From: Pseudomonas resinovorans NBRC 106553
GTDB lineage: Bacteria; Pseudomonadota; Gammaproteobacteria; Pseudomonadales; Pseudomonadaceae
Direction of reading: 5' to 3'
Assembly (NCBI RefSeq): GCF_000412695.1
Contig: NC_021499.1
Location: 5,208,001 to 5,272,000 of the forward strand
Length of the DNA stretch: 64,000 nt
Shown piece after piece: positions 8,434-16,302 of this stretch. The notes under the pieces are model-generated. The model worked only from the letters and a program-made list of their open reading frames with translations. It had not been told where the DNA came from and did no database searches. Numbering within the stretch: the first letter of the stretch is position 1; every line of letters begins with the position of its first letter. Both the position numbers and the translations under genes were made by a program.

Positions 8434-9924
8434 ATGAACCAGACCCGCGACCACTGGGCCGCCCGCGCGGCGGCCCTCGACATCGAAACCCGTGCCTTCA
8501 TCGGCGGCGCCTACCGCGCAGCCGAGGGCGGCGCGACCTTCCCCTGCCACAGCCCCATCGACAGCCGCCTGCTGGCGCAGGTAACACGCTGCGCCGGCGC
8601 CGAGGTGCAGGCCGCCGTGGTTGCCGCGCGGCGCAGCTTCGATCAAGGCGACTGGGCCGGATGCAGCCCGCGCGAGCGCAAGGCCGTGCTGCTGCGCTGG
8701 GCCGCCCTGATCGAGGCGCACAACGACGAACTGGCGCTGTTGGAGTCCCTCGACTGCGGCAAACCCATCGGCGACACCCTGGGCGGCGACATCCCCGCCG
8801 TCGCCCAGTGCCTGCAATGGTTCGCCGAGGCCATCGACAAGCAGGCCGACGAACTCATCCCCAGCGAGCGCGACTTCCTCGGCATGGTCGGCCGCGAGCC
8901 GATCGGCGTGGTCGCCGCCATCGTGCCCTGGAACTACCCGCTGCTGATGGCCGCCTGGAAGTTCGCCCCCGCGCTCGCCATGGGCAACAGCCTGGTGCTC
9001 AAACCCTCGGAAAAATCCCCGCTCACCGCCCTGCGGGTGGCCGAGCTGGCACGCCAGGCCGGCGTGCCGGACGGCGTGTTCAACGTGCTGCCGGGCTTCG
9101 GCGATATCGGCCAACTGCTTGCCGAGCACCCGGACGTGGACTGCCTGGCCTTCACCGGCTCGGGCGCCACCGGGCGGCGCATCCTGCATGCCGCCGCCGA
9201 CTCCAACCTCAAGCGGGTCTGGCTGGAACTGGGCGGCAAGTCGCCGAACATCGTGCTCGCCGACTGCCCCGACCTGCCCCGCGCGGCCAGCGCCGCCGCA
9301 GCCGCCATCTACAGCAACATGGGCGAGGTGTGCAGCGCCGGCTCGCGCCTGCTGGTGCAGCGCAGCATCCAGGCCGAATTGTGCGAGCTGATCCAGGCCG
9401 AGCTGGCCGGCTACCAGCCCGGCGACCCGATGGACCCGGCCACGCGCATGGGCGCGCTGATCGACGAAGGCCACCTGGGCCGCGTGCTCGACGCCATCGC
9501 CGGGGGCCGCCTCGAGGCCGAGCTGCTGGGCGGCGGCCTGCGCGCGCGGGAAACCAGCGGTGGCTACTACGTCGAGCCCACCCTGTTCGCCTGCGCCGAC
9601 CAGCGCCCCGCCATCGCCCGCGAAGAAATCTTCGGCCCGGTGCTGTCGGTGATCCCCTTCGACAACCCGATGGATGCCGTGGCCCTCGCCAACGACAGTC
9701 CCTACGGTCTGGCCGCCGCCGTGTGGAGCGCGGACTTCGCCAAGGCCCTGGAGCTGTCGCGGCAACTGCGCGCCGGCACCGTCTGGGTCAACTGCTACGA
9801 CGAACTGGCCGACCTGAACTTCCCGTTCGGCGGCTACAAGCAGTCCGGCAACGGCCGCGACAACTCGCTGCACGCGCTGGAGAAATACAGCGAACTCAAA
9901 TCCACCATCGTCCGCCTGCGCTGA
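8434..9924 (+). CDS. NAD(P)-dependent aldehyde dehydrogenase, PuuC/KauB-like
   Basis: Oxidises the (amino)aldehyde produced by the upstream aminotransferase to the acid; 496 aa, normal for the superfamily. The cofactor region has VPWNYPLLMAAWK and KPSEKSPLTA. The general base Glu is in LELGGKSPNIV, and the catalytic Cys lies in NMGEVCSAGSR. The C-terminal motif is EEIFGPVLSV. The residues around the catalytic Cys resemble gamma-aminobutyraldehyde/guanidinobutyraldehyde dehydrogenases. A REP palindrome separates it from the acyl-CoA ligase, which probably stays in the same transcription unit. Confidence 0.9.
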   Translation: MNQTRDHWAARAAALDIETRAFIGGAYRAAEGGATFPCHSPIDSRLLAQVTRCAGAEVQAAVVAARRSFDQGDWAGCSPRERKAVLLRWAALIEAHNDELALLESLDCGKPIGDTLGGDIPAVAQCLQWFAEAIDKQADELIPSERDFLGMVGREPIGVVAAIVPWNYPLLMAAWKFAPALAMGNSLVLKPSEKSPLTALRVAELARQAGVPDGVFNVLPGFGDIGQLLAEHPDVDCLAFTGSGATGRRILHAAADSNLKRVWLELGGKSPNIVLADCPDLPRAASAAAAAIYSNMGEVCSAGSRLLVQRSIQAELCELIQAELAGYQPGDPMDPATRMGALIDEGHLGRVLDAIAGGRLEAELLGGGLRARETSGGYYVEPTLFACADQRPAIAREEIFGPVLSVIPFDNPMDAVALANDSPYGLAAAVWSADFAKALELSRQLRAGTVWVNCYDELADLNFPFGGYKQSGNGRDNSLHALEKYSELKSTIVRLR

Positions 9925-9942
9925 AACGCCGAGAGCGGCTTC

Positions 9943-9991
9943 CGTAGGAGCCAGCTCTGCTGGCGAATCGCGAGCGGAGCTCGCTCCTACG
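9943..9991. repeat. REP-type palindrome (GTAGGAGC...GCTCCTAC family)
   Basis: The outer arms CGTAGGAG and CTCCTACG enclose two smaller GAGC-type hairpins. Related single arms occur near 34598-34620 and 44236-44258. This is a common Pseudomonas intergenic REP family. It lies inside the operon between the aldehyde dehydrogenase and the ligase genes. Confidence 0.75.
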
Positions 9992-10027
9992 ACATGCCTC
10001 GAACCATGCACACTCTGGAGCCCCGAC

Positions 10028-12088
10028 ATGCCCCGCCATACCACCAACCTGGAACGCCTGCTGCACCCGAAAAGCATCGCCGTGGCCGGCGGCAGCGTGG
10101 CCGCCGAAGTGATCCGCCAGTGCCGCCTGATCGGCTTTGCTGGCGAGATCTGGCCGATCAACCCGCGCCGCGAGCAGCTCGAAGGCCTGCCCTGCTTCCC
10201 CGATGTGGCGAGCCTGCCGGGCGTGCCCGACGCCGCCTTCCTTGCCGTGCCCCGTGAGGAGACCCTGGCACTGGTGGCCGCCCTCGCCGGGCGCGGCGCC
10301 GGTGGCGCGGTGTGCTACGCCTCCGGTTTCGCCGAGGTGGGCGGAGACGGTATCGATCTGCAACGGGAGCTGCTGGCCGCCGCCGGCGACCTGGCCCTGG
10401 TGGGGCCCAACTGCTACGGCCTGCTCAACTACCTGGACGGCTGCGCGCTGTGGCCGGACCACCAGGGCGGCCAACGGGTCGAGCGCGGCGTGGCGATCAT
10501 CACCCAGAGCGGCAACCTGGCGCTGAACCTGTCGCTGCAGAAACACCACCTGCCCATCGCCTACATCATGGCGCTGGGCAACAAGGCGGTGACCGACTTC
10601 CACCACGCCATCGAGGCCCTGCTGGAAGACCCGCGCGTCACCGCCATCGGTCTGCACATCGAAGGATTGGGCGATATCGCCGCCTTCTCCCGCGCCTCCC
10701 ACAAGGCCCTGCAGCGGGGCGTGCCGATCATCGCCCTGAAAGCCGGTTCCTCCAGCATCGGCGCCAAGCTCACCGCCAGCCACACCAGTTCCCTGGCCGG
10801 CGCCGACGAGCTCTACAACGCCCTGTTCCGCCGCTTCGGCGTGGCCCGGGTGGAAGACCTGGCGGGCTTCCTGGAAACCCTCAAGCTGCTGCACGTCTGC
10901 GGCCCCCTGGGCGGGCGCCGGGTCGGCGCGCTGAGCTGCTCCGGCGGCGACGCCTCGCTGCTGGCCGACCTCGGCCAGGCTTGCGGCCTGGACTACCCCG
11001 AGCTGCCCGCCGCCGTGCACCGCGAGCTGGGGGAAGTACTTGGCCCACTGGTGCCGCTGCACAACCCGCTGGACTACCAGACCTACATCTGGGGCAACGT
11101 GCCGGCGCTGACCGACTGCTTTGCCGCGATGATGCGCGCCGACACCGACCTCAGCCTGCTGACCATGGACTTCCCCGACAGCGAGAAAGAAAGCATCGAA
11201 GGCTGGGACGAATCGGTCACCGGCTTCATCGAGGCCCACCGCCAGCAGGGCAAGCCGGCGGTCTTCCTCAGCACCATGGCCGAGCTGATGAACGGCCCCG
11301 CCGCGAAGCGTCTGCTGGCCGCCGGCATCGCGCCGATGCAGGGCATCCGCGAAGCCATCCTGGCCATCGGCGCCGCCGCCGATATCGGCCGCCGCAGTAC
11401 CGAACTGATCGGCCTGGACCCGTTGGCCAGCCCCGTGCCGTTGCGCGACGGACCAATCGCACAGCTGGACGAGTTCAACGCCAAGCGCCAGCTCGCCGCC
11501 TGCGGCCTGCCGATCCCCGCCGGGCAGCTGGTGACCAGCCTGGACCAGGCCCTGGCCGCCGCCAGCGCCATCGGCTACCCAGTGGTGTTGAAAGCTGTGT
11601 CCGCCGAGCTGGCGCACAAGACCGAACTGGGCGCGGTGAAGCTCAACCTGAAAGACGCCGCGCAGCTGGCGAAGGCATTCGGCGAGCTGCCCGGCTTCGA
11701 GCGGTTCCTGGTGGAGAAGATGGCCGATGGTGTCGTGGCCGAACTGCTGGTGGGCGTGACCCGCGATCCGCAGTTCGGCCTGGCACTGACCCTGGGGGCC
11801 GGCGGCATCCTCGTCGAACTGCTGGCGGACGCCCGCACCCTGCTGCTGCCCACCTCGCGCACGGAGATCGAACAGGCCCTGCGCGGCCTGCGCTGCTTCA
11901 CTCTGCTGGACGGCTATCGCGGCAAGCCCAAGGCCGATATCGGCGCCCTGGTGGACGCGGTGGAAGCCATCGCCCGCTATGCCGAGAGCCAGGCCGACCG
12001 CCTGCTGGAGCTGGACGTGAACCCGCTGCTGGCCCTGGAGCGCGGCGCGCTGGCGGTGGACGCGCTGGTGCGCCTGGTGGAGGATTGA
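10028..12088 (+). CDS. NDP-forming acyl-CoA ligase (acetyl-CoA synthetase ADP-forming family)
   Basis: A fused alpha-beta acyl-CoA ligase that activates a carboxylic acid to its CoA ester through a phosphohistidine; 686 aa. Domain order: CoA-binding Rossmann domain (about 8-130), succinyl-CoA-synthetase-like domains (about 150-450) with the phospho-acceptor His in LTASHTSSLAG, then an ATP-grasp domain (about 480-686; YPVVLKAVSAELAHKTELGAV). Genes of this type accompany DMSP, aromatic acid and betaine catabolism. Here it most likely activates the acid made by the aldehyde dehydrogenase and feeds the acyl-CoA dehydrogenase of the same operon. The substrate is inferred from context only. Confidence 0.88.
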   Translation: MPRHTTNLERLLHPKSIAVAGGSVAAEVIRQCRLIGFAGEIWPINPRREQLEGLPCFPDVASLPGVPDAAFLAVPREETLALVAALAGRGAGGAVCYASGFAEVGGDGIDLQRELLAAAGDLALVGPNCYGLLNYLDGCALWPDHQGGQRVERGVAIITQSGNLALNLSLQKHHLPIAYIMALGNKAVTDFHHAIEALLEDPRVTAIGLHIEGLGDIAAFSRASHKALQRGVPIIALKAGSSSIGAKLTASHTSSLAGADELYNALFRRFGVARVEDLAGFLETLKLLHVCGPLGGRRVGALSCSGGDASLLADLGQACGLDYPELPAAVHRELGEVLGPLVPLHNPLDYQTYIWGNVPALTDCFAAMMRADTDLSLLTMDFPDSEKESIEGWDESVTGFIEAHRQQGKPAVFLSTMAELMNGPAAKRLLAAGIAPMQGIREAILAIGAAADIGRRSTELIGLDPLASPVPLRDGPIAQLDEFNAKRQLAACGLPIPAGQLVTSLDQALAAASAIGYPVVLKAVSAELAHKTELGAVKLNLKDAAQLAKAFGELPGFERFLVEKMADGVVAELLVGVTRDPQFGLALTLGAGGILVELLADARTLLLPTSRTEIEQALRGLRCFTLLDGYRGKPKADIGALVDAVEAIARYAESQADRLLELDVNPLLALERGALAVDALVRLVED

Positions 12089-12112
12089 GCACCCTATTTG
12101 CGGGTAACGACC

Positions 12113-12198
12113 CGTAGGGTGGAAGTCGCTGTTCACTTCCACCATCGGCGCCATGACCAACCCCGATGGTGGATCGATGAAGCGCGATCCACCCTACG
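12113..12198. repeat. REP-like palindrome (CGTAGGGTGGA...TCCACCCTACG)
   Basis: Arms CGTAGGGTGGAAG and GATCCACCCTACG bracket an ~80-base imperfect palindrome with internal repeats (CCACCATCGGC, CCCGATGGTGG). A related element lies at 13248-13315. It fills the gap between the ligase and the EamA gene. Confidence 0.65.
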
Positions 12199-12214
12199 CC
12201 CCCATGGAGTCTCC

Positions 12215-13120
12215 ATGCCCCTCGATCACCGCCAGGGCCTGCTGCTGATGGCCCTGTCCTACTTCCTCTACGCCTGTGGCGACGCGGCGGCCAAGTGGCT
12301 GGTGGTAAGCGTCAGCCTCTGGCAGATACTGGCGGTGCGCAGCCTGTTCGGCCTCGGCTGCGCCGCCGTCCTGGGGCGCCGCCCTACCCTGCGGCGCATG
12401 GCCGATCACCGCAGCCAGTGGCGGCTGCTGCCGATGAACCTGGCCAACCTCGCCGGCTGGGCCTGCTTCTACCGCGCCGCGGCGGGCCTCGACCTGCCGC
12501 AGCTGTACAGCCTCTACTACCTGACGCCGCTGCTCAGCACCCTGCTGGCCGGACCGGTGCTGGGCGAGCGGGCATCGACGCGGGCCTGGATCAGCTGCGG
12601 CCTGGGGCTTGCGGGCGTGCTGCTGGCCAATCCACCGGTGGGCGCGCAACCGCAGCTGGACGCCCTGGTTCCGGGGCTGCTGACCCCCTTGTTCTGGGCC
12701 GTCACCGCTGTGCTCTACCGGCGCCATGTGCAGGGCCACAGCGACGCCGACCTGGTGGCCAGCAACAACCTGGTGATGGCCCTGGCCTGCGCCCTGCTGC
12801 TGCCCTGGCTGTGGCGGCCGCTGCAGGCCGCCGACTGGGGCATCCTGCTGCTGGTGGGCGTCCTCGCCACCCTGGCGCACCTGCTCTACATCAAGGCCAT
12901 CCGCCGCCTGCCCCTGGCCGTGGCGGCGCCCATGTCCTTCAGCTCGCTGATCTGGTCGGTGCTGCTGGGCTACCTGCTGTGGGACAGCTGGCCCACCTGG
13001 AACCTCTGGCTCGGCGCGGCCCTGGTACTGACCGCCGCCGCCCTGCCGTTGCTGCCTGAACGGGCGCTCCGACCAACCGGGAATGGCCTGTCCCGTGGGA
13101 GCGATTTCAATCGCGAATGA
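12215..13120 (+). CDS. EamA/DMT-family membrane transporter
   Basis: A ten-helix drug/metabolite transporter, 301 aa, built from two EamA repeats (about residues 5-140 and 150-285). The first repeat opens with RQGLLLMALSYFLYACGDAA. GGAG lies 9 bases before the chosen ATG; the upstream in-frame start lies in a REP element. EamA proteins export amino acids or other small metabolites, and here it may relieve build-up of a pathway intermediate, but that is inference. The last residues (GSDFNRE) and the stop codon are encoded by a REP-like palindrome, so the C-terminus may have been remodelled by it. Confidence 0.85.
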   Translation: MPLDHRQGLLLMALSYFLYACGDAAAKWLVVSVSLWQILAVRSLFGLGCAAVLGRRPTLRRMADHRSQWRLLPMNLANLAGWACFYRAAAGLDLPQLYSLYYLTPLLSTLLAGPVLGERASTRAWISCGLGLAGVLLANPPVGAQPQLDALVPGLLTPLFWAVTAVLYRRHVQGHSDADLVASNNLVMALACALLLPWLWRPLQAADWGILLLVGVLATLAHLLYIKAIRRLPLAVAAPMSFSSLIWSVLLGYLLWDSWPTWNLWLGAALVLTAAALPLLPERALRPTGNGLSRGSDFNRE

Positions 13121-13384
13121 ATTCGCGCCTACAAGGTCGGGCCACGCCGCACCCGTAGGTTGGGGCCGGCTACGTTGGGCTTCGCGTAGCTCAGCCACAA
13201 CCTACGGATGGGCGCTTTGCCAAAGCGCCGAATTGAACCCCTGTAGATCGTAGGGTGGACCACGCTTCACCGGTCCACCGTTCGAGGTCCGACCGGGCTC
13301 CGCTGGTGGATCGTAGGATGGGTTGAGCGAAGCGATACCCATCACATCGGCCGATGGGTATCGCAGGCTCAACCCATCCTACGG
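13095..13384. repeat. Cluster of four REP-like palindromic elements
   Basis: The space between the EamA stop and the tetR stop is almost entirely palindromic repeats. They are GTGGGAGCGATTTCAATCGC... (13097-13133), GTAGGTTGGGG...CAACCTACGG (13155-13208), CGTAGGGTGGACC...GTAGG (13248-13315) and CGTAGGATGGGTTGAGC... (13312-13383). The last is a ~70-base palindrome with the inner pair GATACCCATC/GATGGGTATC. The two flanking genes converge here, the usual REP location. Confidence 0.8.
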
Positions 13385-13399
13385 GGAGAGCCCCGAAGG

Positions 13400-14044
13400 T
13401 CAGGCGTAAAGCCGCTCGACGAAGTCGAAGCAGGCCTGGGCGGCTTCTTCGCCGGTGAAGGCAGAAGGGTCGAGGTACCACTGGTTCCAGAAGCCGTCGA
13501 TCATCGCCAGCAGGGTCAGGGTGGCCTGGCGGGCGTTGATGGTCTTGCCGCGCTTGTGGGCGATGGCTTCGAAGATCTTCTGGTAGGTGGCGATGTCTTC
13601 GGCGATGAGTTCGCGGTTGAGCCGCTTCAAGGTGGGCGACTTGGCGATCACGCTGCCGAAGCCGACCCAGATGCCGATGTAGTCGTGCTTGAACAACGCC
13701 GGGCCGAAGGAGGCGCGGATGATCGATTGCAGCTTGTCCTCGGGGTCGCGGTCGGCGCCGAGGATCATGTCGCGGGTCTGGAAGGTCCACTCCTCGCACA
13801 GCTCGCGATAGGCCTGGCGGATCAGCTCGTCCTTGCTCTGGAAGTGATGGTTGATCAGGCCCCGCGACACCTGCGCCTCGCCGCAGATTTTCTCGATGGT
13901 GGCGCCGGCGTAGCCGTACTTGGCGATGGAGCGCATGGCCGCCTGGATCAGGGATTTGCGGCGCACGTCCGCGGCTTCGCGAGCACGCGGTTCGGCGGCG
14001 GCAGTCCTTTTACGCTTGGGGCGGGTCGATTCCATGCTGGTCAT
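13400..14044 (-). CDS. TetR-family regulator, BetI-like
   Basis: A dimeric repressor, 214 aa. A basic N-terminal extension (STRPKRKRTAAAEPR) precedes a TetR helix-turn-helix (SLIQAAMRSIAKYGYAGATIEKICGEAQVSRGLINHHFQSKDELI, about residues 33-77). The ligand domain resembles BetI (IWVGFGSVIAKSPTLKRLNRE; ALLAMIDGFWNQWYL-like core). The start is uncertain because no strong ribosome site is visible; an ATG three codons later is possible. It lies 110 bases downstream of the PotF-like gene on the same strand. BetI relatives bind inverted TTGAACGTTCAA-like sites, and CGTTCAAT half-sites occur upstream of the island's transcription units, so this is the best candidate for the island's repressor. Confidence 0.85.
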   Translation of the reverse strand: MTSMESTRPKRKRTAAAEPRAREAADVRRKSLIQAAMRSIAKYGYAGATIEKICGEAQVSRGLINHHFQSKDELIRQAYRELCEEWTFQTRDMILGADRDPEDKLQSIIRASFGPALFKHDYIGIWVGFGSVIAKSPTLKRLNRELIAEDIATYQKIFEAIAHKRGKTINARQATLTLLAMIDGFWNQWYLDPSAFTGEEAAQACFDFVERLYA

Positions 14045-14153
14045 ATGTCGGTTCCGAATGCCGGCCGGGCACGGCAGGCTTGCGCAAGAAAGAGACGGAC
14101 CGGCCATGGCCGGTCCGCATCCATCATAAAACACCTGGGCGCGGCCTGCGCTC

Positions 14154-15248
14154 TCAGCCGTTGGACTTGAAGCGCAGCCAGTACTTGTTCATCACCTTCT
14201 GCACCTTCGGCTCGATGGGCATGAAGGTGAAGGCCGAGGCGATGTCCTCGTCGCGCGGGAACACCGTGTTGCTGGCCTGCAACGTCGGGTCCACCAGGGG
14301 TTTGGCGATCAGCACGGCGGTGGTGTAGGTGATGTGGTTGGTGGTGCTGGCGGCCATCTCCTTGCTCAGCAGGTGGTTGATCCACTTGTAGGCGTTGTCC
14401 TTGTTGGGCGCGTCCTTGGGGATGCCCATCAGGGTGAACCAGAGGCCGGTGGCGCCCTTGGGGGTGATGTAGATGATCTCGTCCGGCAGCTTGGCCTCGG
14501 CCATGCGCTGCTGGATCACCGTGGCGTCGCCCGACCAGCCGGCGGCCACGCAGATGTCGCCGCTGACCACGTCGTTGAGGTAGGAGGTGCTGAACTGGGT
14601 GATGTAGGGGCGCACCTTCTGCAGTTCGGCGTAGGCCGCCAGGTAGTCGTCCACGTCCTTGCTGTTGGGGTCGCGGCCCATGTGGGCGAGGAGGATGGGG
14701 AAGATGTCGCTGGCCGAATCCATCATGGAAATGCCGCAGGCGCTGAGCTTGCTGGCCACGGCAGGGTCGAAGATGAGGTTCCAGTCGTCGAGCTTGAAGT
14801 CCGGCCCGAGGATCTTGCGCACCTTGGTCAGGTTGACGATAAGCCCGTCGGTGCCCCAGACGTAGGGCACGCCGTACTGGTTGCCCGGGTCCTGCAGGGC
14901 GAGCTTGTTCATCAGCTCGGGGTCGAGGTTGGTGCGGTTGGGGATCTTCGACCAGTCGATCTTCTCGTAGACGCCGGCCTCGATCTGCTTGGCCATGAAG
15001 GTGGAGGACGGGTAGACCACGTCGTACCCCGTGTTGCCGCCGAACAGCTTGGCCTGGAGGCTGTCGTCGCTGTCCAGCACGTCGTACTTCACCTTGACCC
15101 CGTTGGCCTCCTGGAAGCTCTTCAGGGCATCCGGCGACACGTAGCCGGACCAGTTGACGATGTTCAGTTCGTTGGAGGCCAGCGCCACGCCGGCACAGGC
15201 CGAGAGCAGGGCGCCGGCGAGCAGCAGGTTCAGACGGCGATATTTCAT
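14154..15248 (-). CDS. PotF-like periplasmic amine-binding protein (pocket altered)
   Basis: The periplasmic solute receptor for a Pot-type importer, 364 aa, with a signal peptide (MKYRRLNLLLAGALLSACAG, cleaved near ALAS). The mature start LNIVNWSGYVSPDAL and core GNTGYDVVYPSS are typical of PotD/PotF. Aligned from memory with E. coli PotF, Asp39 is Gly35, Glu185 is Asp, and Asp278 is Thr (LWFTLMGIP), while the WSGD motif is kept. Losing acids that hold the far amine suggests a ligand with a single cationic head, such as a betaine-like or mono-amine compound. AGGAC precedes the ATG. It probably serves the importer encoded at 4044-7011. Confidence 0.88.
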   Translation of the reverse strand: MKYRRLNLLLAGALLSACAGVALASNELNIVNWSGYVSPDALKSFQEANGVKVKYDVLDSDDSLQAKLFGGNTGYDVVYPSSTFMAKQIEAGVYEKIDWSKIPNRTNLDPELMNKLALQDPGNQYGVPYVWGTDGLIVNLTKVRKILGPDFKLDDWNLIFDPAVASKLSACGISMMDSASDIFPILLAHMGRDPNSKDVDDYLAAYAELQKVRPYITQFSTSYLNDVVSGDICVAAGWSGDATVIQQRMAEAKLPDEIIYITPKGATGLWFTLMGIPKDAPNKDNAYKWINHLLSKEMAASTTNHITYTTAVLIAKPLVDPTLQASNTVFPRDEDIASAFTFMPIEPKVQKVMNKYWLRFKSNG

Positions 15249-15370
15249 TGTTCTTGTCCTCGCGCTTTCAGGTGAGTCAGGGCATCCGGCCGGCTCGCCG
15301 GGCTGCCATGCAGTCCGCGATCCGCCAGCGGGGTGGCCTGGCGTCGGCGGGTGAAAATCACACTACTACT

Positions 15371-15387
15371 AAATATACGTTCAATCA
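15371..15387. promoter_or_regulatory. Candidate TetR/BetI-type half-site upstream of the PotF-like gene
   Basis: An AT-rich patch contains ATACGTTCAATCAATTG, with the half-site CGTTCAAT at 15378-15385. It lies about 125 bases before the binding-protein start, in the gap between it and the XRE-cupin gene. Its left half is poorly conserved, so this is a half-site match only. Confidence 0.35.
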
Positions 15388-15504
15388 ATTGCGCAAGCGG
15401 AACCTCGAAAAATGGCCAAAGGTATGCCCGGCGGAGCTTGCCCGCCTTGGCGTAAAGGCTCTGGAATGGGCTTTACGGACCTACTGCAAGCAGGCCCGCA
15501 AGAC

Positions 15505-16044
15505 TCAGGAGTAGACCCAGACGATCCGCGTGACGCTGTCGCCGGGGTTCAGGTAGTGATGGGGAATGGAGGACTGGAACTGGAAACTGTCGCCGCTTTT
15601 CAGCTCCAGGCACTCGTCGCCGACCCAGAGGCGCAGCTGGCCCTCGAGCACGTAGCCGCCCTGCTCGCCCTCGTGGGAGCTGCCCTCCTCGCTGGAGCGC
15701 GCCCCCGGCGCCAGCTCGGTGAGGAGCATGTGGAAGCGCCCGGACATCAGCGGCGAGAGCAACTGGTCGCTGATGCCGCCCCGGTAGCTCAGGGAGCGCC
15801 GCTCGTCGGGGCGCACCATGAGCCCATGCACGGCTTCGGCGGTGGGCGTGAAGAAGAAGCGGTAGTCGACGCCGAGCAGTTCAGCGATGGCCGAGACATC
15901 CTCGACGCTGGGGTTGGAGAGCCCGCGCTCGATCTGCGAGACGAAGCCCACCGAGCGGCCGATCTTGTCCGCCACCTGCTGCAGCCGCACGCCGCGGCGC
16001 TTGCGCAGGTCGCGAATGCGCAGGCCCAGGCCTGAATCCGTCAT
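15505..16044 (-). CDS. XRE-family regulator with C-terminal cupin domain (PuuR-like)
   Basis: A transcription factor of 179 aa. An XRE helix-turn-helix occupies about residues 6-62 (IRDLRKRRGVRLQQVADKIG; VGFVSQIERGLSNPSVEDV), and a small-molecule-binding cupin lies at about 105-178 (EGEQGGYVLEGQLRLWVGDE; PHHYLNPGD). This layout is that of PuuR and other regulators of polyamine and amino-acid catabolism. Three in-frame ATGs lie close together; I chose the one that gives the usual ~180-aa length and has GGAA upstream. It diverges from the TMADH-like gene and probably controls it and/or the downstream PotF-like gene. Confidence 0.88.
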   Translation of the reverse strand: MTDSGLGLRIRDLRKRRGVRLQQVADKIGRSVGFVSQIERGLSNPSVEDVSAIAELLGVDYRFFFTPTAEAVHGLMVRPDERRSLSYRGGISDQLLSPLMSGRFHMLLTELAPGARSSEEGSSHEGEQGGYVLEGQLRLWVGDECLELKSGDSFQFQSSIPHHYLNPGDSVTRIVWVYS

Positions 16045-16116
16045 GTGGTCATTCCGCATCTGAAGGTTCCGCATTGTATGCCAGCCGTCGCCTCGGAAAG
16101 AATTCCAGAAAAAACT

Positions 16117-16132
16117 GAACAAACATTCAATA
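16117..16132. promoter_or_regulatory. Candidate operator between XRE-cupin and TMADH-like genes
   Basis: CTGAACAAACATTCAATA contains the variant half-site CATTCAAT at 16124-16131, also seen at 2429. Just downstream, AGAGTCATTAGACTCTAG (16132-16149) forms a separate palindrome that could be the XRE regulator's own site. Both lie in the divergent promoter region. Confidence 0.35.
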
Positions 16133-16302
16133 GAGTCATTAGACTCTAGCCACTACCCCATGGATTGGGTAGCCCTGGAGAAAGTGAAAAATATCTGTAC
16201 TTTTTCATGAAAATAAAAGTACCTTTTTCACGACAGCGGAACGCTGACGAAGAACAACAACAGGTGCCCGCCCGAAGGCGTACCGCAGCCGAGGAAGCCA
16301 CG

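Noticed and set aside
9896-12160. A 754-codon open frame opposite the acyl-CoA ligase
   Set aside because: Antisense artefact of high third-position GC; translation is Gln/Gly/Ala/His-rich with no domains, whereas the plus strand encodes a complete ligase.
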